Positions 57,301-64,000 of a stretch of 64,000 nucleotides of DNA are shown here, piece by piece. Under the pieces are notes generated by a model. The model saw only the letters and a program-made list of their open reading frames with translations, made no database searches and had not been told where the DNA came from. The stretch is from Cladopsammia gracilis. Taxonomy: Eukaryota; Cnidaria; Anthozoa; Scleractinia; Dendrophylliidae. The position numbers were made by a program, and so were the translations under genes. The stretch spans positions 1,660,001 through 1,724,000 of the forward strand of contig JAJGOT010000002.1 of assembly GCA_022457155.1 (NCBI GenBank), given 5' to 3'. The first letter of the stretch is position 1. Each line of letters opens with the position of its first letter.

Positions 57301-60300
57301 TACAAAAGCAACTATTTGAAGTATATTAAGTCTAGAATCCAACTATTTGAAGTGTAGTGAGTGTACAAAACTAACTATTTGAAGTATATTAAGTGTAGAA
57401 TCCAACTATTTGAAGTGTAGTGAGTGTACAAATCCAACTATTTGAAGTGTAGTGAGTGTACAAAACTAACTATTTGAAGTATATTAAGTCTAGAATCCAA
57501 CTATTGGAAGTGTAGTGAGTGTACAAAACCAACTATTCGAAGTATATTATGTCTAGAATCCAACTATTCGAAGTATATTAAGTCTAGAATCCAACTATTT
57601 GAAGTGTAGTGAGTGTACAAAACCAACTATTCGAAGTATATTATGTCTAGAATCCAACTATTCGAAGTATATTAAGTCTAGAATCCAACTATTGGAAGTG
57701 TAGTGAGTGTACAAAACCAACTATTCGAAGTATATTATGTCTAGAATCCAACTATTCCAAGTATATTAAGTCTAGAATCCAACTATTTGAAGTGTAGTGA
57801 GTGTACAAAACCAACTATTCGAAGTATATTATGTCTAGAATCCAACTATTCGAAGTATATTAAGTCTAGAATCCAACTATTTGAAGTGTAGTGAGTGTAC
57901 AAAACTAACTATTTGAAGTATATTAAGTCTAGAATCCAACTATTTGAAGTGTAGTGAGTGTACAAAAGCAACTATTTGAAGTGTAGTGAGTGTACAAAAG
58001 CAATTATTTGAAGTATATTAATTCTAGAATCCAACTATTTGAAGTGTAGTGAGTGTACAAAACCAACTATTTGAAGTGTAGTGAGTGTACAAAAGCAACT
58101 ATTTGAAGTATATTAAGTCTAGAATCCAACTATTTGAAGTGTAGTGAGTGTACAAAACTAACTATTTGAAGTATATTAAGTGTAGAATCCAACTATTTGA
58201 AGTGTAGTGAGTGTACAAAACCAACTATTTGAAGTGTAGTGAGTGTACAAAACCAACTATTTGAAGTATATTAAGTGTAGAATCCAACTATTTGAAGTGT
58301 AGTGAGTGTACAAAACCAACTATTTGAAGTGTAGTGAGTGTACAAAACCAACTATTTGAAGTATATTAAGTGTAGAATCCAACTATTTGAAGTGTAGTGA
58401 GTGTACAAAAGCAACTATTTGAAGTATATTAAGTCTAGAATCCAACTATTTGAAGTGTAGTGAGTGTACAAAACTAACTATTTGAAGTATATTATGTGTA
58501 GAATCCAACTATCTGAAGTGTAGTGAGTCTAGAATGCAACTATTTGAAGTATATTAAGTGTACAAAACCAACTATTTGAAGTATTTTAAGTCTAGAATCC
58601 AACTATTTGAAGTGTAGTGAGTGTACAAAACCAACTATTTGAAGTATATTAAGTGTACAAAACCAACTATTCGAAGTATATTAAGTGTACAAAACCAACT
58701 ATTCGAAGTATATTAAGTCTAGAATCCAACTATTTGAAGTATATTAAGACTAGAATCCAACTATTTGAATTGTAGTGAGTCTAGAATGCAACTATTTGAA
58801 GTATATTAAGTGTACAAAACCAACTATTTGAAGTGTAGTGAGTGTACAAAACTAACTATTTGAAGTATATTAAGTCTAGAATCCAACTATTTGAAGTGTA
58901 GTGAGTGTACAAAACTAACTATTTGAAGTATATTAAGTCTAGAATCCAACTATTTGTAGTGTAGTGAGTGTACAAAACCAACTATTTGAAGTATATTAAG
59001 TCTAGAATCCAACTATTTGAAGTGTAGTGAGTGTACAAAACAAACTATTTGAAGTATATTAAGTCTAGAATCCAACTATTTGAAGTGTAGTGAGTGTACA
59101 AAACAAACTATTTGAAGTATATTAAGTCTAGAATCCAACTATTTGAAGTGTAGTGAGTGTACAAAACTAACTATTTGAAGTGTAGTGAGTGTACAAAACC
59201 AAGTATTTGAAGTATATTAAGTGTACAAAATCAACTATTCGAAGCGTACTAAGTCTAGAATCCAACTATTTGAATTGTAGTGAGTCTAGAATGCAACTAT
59301 TTGAAGTATATTAAGTGTACAAAACCAACTATTCGAAGTATATTAAGTGTACAATCCAACTATTTGAAGTGTAGTGAGTGTACAAAACTAACTATTTGAA
59401 GTATATTAAGTCTAGAATCCAACTATTTGAAGTGTAGTGAGTGTACAAAACTAACTATTTGAAGTATATTAAGTCTAGAATCCAACTATTTGAAGTGTAG
59501 TGAGTGTACAAAACTAACTATTTGAAGTATATTAAGTGTACAAAATCAACTATTCGAAGCGTACTAAGTCTAGAATCCAACTATTTGAATTGTAGTGAGT
59601 CTAGAATGCAACTATTTGAAGTATATTAAGTGTACAAAACCAACTATTCGAAGTATATTAAGTGTACAATCCAACTATTTGAAGTGTAGTGAGTGTACAA
59701 AACTAACTATTTGAAGTATATTAAGTCTAGAATCCAACTATTTGAAGTGTAGTGAGTGTACAAAACTAACTATTTGAAGTATATTAAGTCTAGAATCCAA
59801 CTATTTGAAGTGTAGTGAGTGTACAAAACTAACTATTTGAAGTATATTAAGTCTAGAATCCAACTATTTGTAGTGTAGTGAGTGTACAAAACCAACTATT
59901 TGAAGTATATTAAGTCTAGAATCCAACTATTTGAAGTGTAGTGAGTGTACAAAACAAACTATTTGAAGTATATTAAGTCTAGAATCCAACTATTTGAAGT
60001 GTAGTGAGTGTACAAAACAAACTATTTGAAGTATATTAAGTCTAGAATCCAACTATTTGAAGTGTAGTGAGTGTACAAAACAAACTATTTGAAGTATATT
60101 AAGTCTAGAATCCAACTATTTGAAGTGTAGTGAGTGTACAAAACTAACTATTTGAAGTGTAGTGAGTGTACAAAACCAAGTATTTGAAGTATATTAAGTG
60201 TACAAAATCAACTATTCGAAGCGTACTAAGTCTAGAATCCAACTATTTGAATTGTAGTGAGTCTAGAATGCAACTATTTGAAGTATATTAAGTGTACAAA

Positions 60301-63300
60301 ACCAACTATTCGAAGTATATTAAGTGTACAATCCAACTATTTGAAGTGTAGTGAGTGTACAAAACTAACTATTTGAAGTATATTAAGTCTAGAATCCAAC
60401 TATTTGAAGTGTAGTGAGTGTACAAAACTAACTATTTGAAGTATATTAAGTCTAGAATCCAACTATTTGAAGTGTAGTGAGTGTACAAAACTAACTATTT
60501 GAAGTATATTAAGTCTAGAATCCAACTATTTGAAGTGTAGTGAGTGTACAAAACTAACTATTTGAAGTATATTAAGTCTAGAATCCAACTATTTGAAGTG
60601 TAGTGAGTGTACAAAACTAACTATTTGAAGTATATTAATTCTAGAATCCAACTATTTGAAGTGTAGTGAGTGTACAAAACTAACTATTTGAAGTATATTA
60701 AGTCTAGAATGCAACTATTTGAAGTATATTAAGTCTAGAATCCAACTATTCGAAGTATATTAAGTGTACAAAACCAACTATTCGAAGTATATTAAGTCTA
60801 GAATCCAACTATTTGAAGTGTAGTGAGTGTACAAAAGCAATTATTTGAAGTATATTAAGTCTAGAATCCAACTATTTGAAGTGTAGTGAGTGTACAAAAC
60901 CAATTATTTGAAGTATATTAATTCTAGAATCCAACTATTTGAAGTGTAGTGAGTGTACAAAACCAACTATTTGAAGTGTAGTGAGTGTACAAAACTAACT
61001 ATTTGAAGTATATTAAGTCTAGAATCCAACTATTTGAAGTGTAGTGAGTGTACAAAAGCAACTATTTGAAGTGTAGTGAGTGTACAAAAGCAATTATTTG
61101 AAGTATATTAATTCTAGAATCCAACTATTTGAAGTGTAGTGAGTGTACAAAACCAACTATTTGAAGTGTAGTGAGTGTACAAAAGCAACTATTTGAAGTA
61201 TATTAAGTCTAGAATCCAACTATTTGAAGTGTAGTGAGTGTACAAAACTAACTATTTGAAGTATATTAAGTGTAGAATCCAACTATTTGAAGTGTAGTGA
61301 GTGTACAAATCCAACTATTTGAAGTGTAGTGAGTGTACAAAACTAACTATTTGAAGTATATTAAGTCTAGAATCCAACTATTGGAAGTGTAGTGAGTGTA
61401 CAAAACCAACTATTCGAAGTATATTATGTCTAGAATCCAACTATTCGAAGTATATTAAGTCTAGAATCCAACTATTTGAAGTGTAGTGAGTGTACAAAAC
61501 CAACTATTCGAAGTATATTATGTCTAGAATCCAACTATTCGAAGTATATTAAGTCTAGAATCCAACTATTGGAAGTGTAGTGAGTGTACAAAACCAACTA
61601 TTCGAAGTATATTATGTCTAGAATCCAACTATTCCAAGTATATTAAGTCTAGAATCCAACTATTTGAAGTGTAGTGAGTGTACAAAACCAACTATTCGAA
61701 GTATATTAAGTCTAGAATCCAACTATTCGAAGTATATTAAGTCTAGAATCCAACTATTTGAAGTGTAGTGAGTGTACAAAACTAACTATTTGAAGTATAT
61801 TAAGTCTAGAATCCAACTATTTGAAGTGTAGTGAGTGTACAAAAGCAACTATTTGAAGTGTAGTGAGTGTACAAAAGCAATTATTTGAAGTATATTAATT
61901 CTAGAATCCAACTATTTGAAGTGTAGTGAGTGTACAAAACCAACTATTTGAAGTGTAGTGAGTGTACAAAAGCAACTATTTGAAGTATATTAAGTCTAGA
62001 ATCCAACTATTTGAAGTGTAGTGAGTGTACAAAACTAACTATTTGAAGTATATTAAGTGTAGAATCCAACTATTTGAAGTGTAGTGAGTGTACAAAACCA
62101 ACTATTTGAAGTGTAGTGAGTGTACAAAACCAACTATTTGAAGTATATTAAGTGTAGAATCCAACTATTTGAAGTGTAGTGAGTGTACAAAACCAACTAT
62201 TTGAAGTGTAGTGAGTGTACAAAACCAACTATTTGAAGTATATTAAGTGTAGAATCCAACTATTTGAAGTGTAGTGAGTGTACAAAAGCAACTATTTGAA
62301 GTATATTAAGTCTAGAATCCAACTATTTGAAGTGTAGTGAGTGTACAAAACTAACTATTTGAAGTATATTAAGTGTAGAATCCAACTATTTGAAGTGTAG
62401 TGAGTGTACAAAAGCAACTATTTGAAGTGTAGTGAGTGTACAAAACCAACTATTTGAAGTATATTAAGTGTAGAATCCAACTATTTGAAGTGTAGTGAGT
62501 GTACAAAACCAACTATTTGAAGTATATTAATTCTAGAATCCAACTATTTGAAGTGTAGTGAGTGTACAAAAGCAACTATTTGAAGTGTAGTGAGTGTACA
62601 AAACCAACTATTTGAAGTATATTAAGTGTAGAATCCAACTATTTGAAGTGTAGTGAGTGTACAAAACCAACTATTTGAAGTATATTAATTCTAGAATCCA
62701 ACTATTTGAAGTGTAGTGAGTGTACAAAAGCAACTATTTGAAGTGTAGTGAGTGTACAAAACCAACTATTTGAAGTATATTAAGTGTAGAATCCAACTAT
62801 TTGAAGTGTAGTGAGTGTACAAAACCAACTATTTGAAGTATATTAATTCTAGAATCCAACTATTTGAAGTGTAGTGAGTGTACAAAAGCAACTATTTGAA
62901 GTATATTAAGTCTAGAATCCAACTATTTGAAGTGTAGTGAGTGTACAAAACTAACTATTTGAAGTATATTAAGTCTAGAATCCAACTATTTGAAGTGTAG
63001 TGAGTGTACAAAACCAACTATTTGAAGTATATTAAGTCTAGAATCCAACTATTTGAAGTGTAGTGAGTGTACAAAACCAACTATTTGAAGTATATTAAGT
63101 CTAGAATCCAACTATTTGAAGTGTAGTGAGTGTAGAAAACCAACTATTTGTAGTGTAGTGAGTGTACAAAACTAATTATTTGAAGTATATTAAGTCTAGA
63201 ATCCAACTATTTGAAGTGTAGTGAGTGTACAAAACCAACTATTTGAAGTATATTAAGTCTAGAATCCAACTATTTGAAGTGTAGTGAGTGTAGAAAACCA

Positions 63301-64000
63301 ACTATTCGAAGTGTAGTGAGTGTACAAAAGCAACTATTTGAAGTATATTAAGTCTAGAATCCAACTATTTGAAGTGTAGTGAGTGTAGAAAACCAACTAT
63401 TTGAAGTGTAGTGAGTGTACAAAAGCAACTATTTGAAGTATATTAAGTCTAGAATCCAACTATTTGAAGTGTAGTGAGTGTAGAAAACCAACTATTCGAA
63501 GTGTAGTGAGTGTACAAAAGCAACTATTTGAAGTATATTAAGTCTAGAATCCAACTATTTGAAGTGTAGTGAGTGTACAAAAGCAACTATTTGAAGTATA
63601 TTAAGTCTAGAATCCAACTATTCGAAGTGTAGTGAGTGTACAAAAGCAACTATTTGAAGTATATTAAGTCTAGAATCCAACTATTCGAAGTGTAGTGAGT
63701 GTACAAAAGCAACTATTTGAAGTATATTAAGTCTAGAATCCAACTATTTGTGGTGTAGTGAGTGTACAAAACTAACTATTTGAAGTATATTAAGTCTAGA
63801 ATCCAACTATTTGAAGTGTAGTGAGTGTACAAAACCAACTATTTGAAGTATATTAATTCTAGAATCCAACTATTCGAAGTGTAGTGAGTGTACAAAAGCA
63901 ACTATTTGAAGTATATTAAGTCTAGAATCCAACTATTTGAAGTATATTAAGTCTAGAATCCAACTATTTGAAGTGTAGTGAGTGTACAAAACCAACTATT
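45380..64000. repeat. Satellite array of alternating 31/32-bp monomers (incomplete at window end)
   Basis: At least 18.6 kb, about 590 monomers, all starting CAACTATTTGAAG or CAACTATTCGAAG. Type 1 (31 bp) continues TATATTAAGTCTAGAATC; type 2 (32 bp) continues TGTAGTGAGTGTACAAAAC. They usually alternate as a 63-bp dimer, with hybrid and reversed orders. Higher-order duplication is visible from rare variants: ACCAAGTA occurs at 46,516, 47,493, 52,887, 59,198 and 60,175, giving spacings of 977 (twice), 5,394 and 12,682 (twice). AGTAACTA occurs at 48,501 and 53,958 (5,457, one dimer more). The array starts abruptly near 45,380 and has no long open frame in any part. It runs off the window end. 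Confidence 0.95.

Noticed and set aside
45380..64000. CRISPR-like array
   Set aside because: There are no unique spacers; monomers are contiguous 31/32-bp satellite units and the context is eukaryotic.

Overview
This window looks like non-genic DNA from an animal nuclear genome, most likely a cnidarian such as a coral or sea anemone. The reasons are AT-rich intergenic sequence with eukaryotic splice-like signals, a Tx1/L1-type LINE, many palindromic MITEs, frequent TACATGTA-type octamers and no bacterial gene organisation. The taxonomic call is inference, because no single-copy gene was recognised. Nearly everything interpretable is a mobile element or a repeat.

Positions 1-9,800 hold short DNA-transposon relics: a hAT-like MITE, one copy of a dispersed 1.1-1.3 kb repeat carrying a 185-bp TTAA-flanked MITE, a near-perfect 1.1-kb palindrome, and an 805-bp TTAA-flanked element. 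There are also two weak exon candidates (5,973 and 9,102).

Positions 9,875-21,154 hold the 5' half of a LINE ORF2 (endonuclease plus start of reverse transcriptase). It is split by two insertions whose target-site duplications are exact. Element A (10,142-17,964) is a foldback element with a 9-bp TSD. Element D (18,269-20,017) has TA-flanked, mariner-like ends. Removing both and one copy of each TSD restores the LINE frame exactly at both junctions. Element B (10,945-16,820, 10-bp TSD, arms of about 2.3-2.4 kb) sits inside the loop of A, and its arms each carry a 366-bp hAT-like insertion.

Positions 21,155-36,200 hold more MITEs and inverted repeats, the second copy of the dispersed repeat (with the empty site for the 185-bp MITE), and element C (29,882-32,303, 10-bp TSD). 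Element C encloses two convergent gene fragments encoding the same unidentified C-terminal domain. A Myb/SANT-like exon and a head-to-head pair of tRNA-derived SINE units follow. Positions 36,385-38,235 hold the 3' half of a LINE ORF2 on the minus strand.

Positions 38,236-45,380 are mostly featureless AT-rich DNA. From about 45,380 to the end of the window (18.6 kb, still continuing) lies one satellite array of alternating 31- and 32-bp monomers with superimposed 977-bp, about 5.4-kb and 12.7-kb segmental duplications.

The recurring theme is that elements with different superfamily signatures (9-10-bp TSD foldback, TA-flanked, hAT-like) all carry short-motif tandem arrays just inside their ends. 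No intact host gene with assignable function was found.
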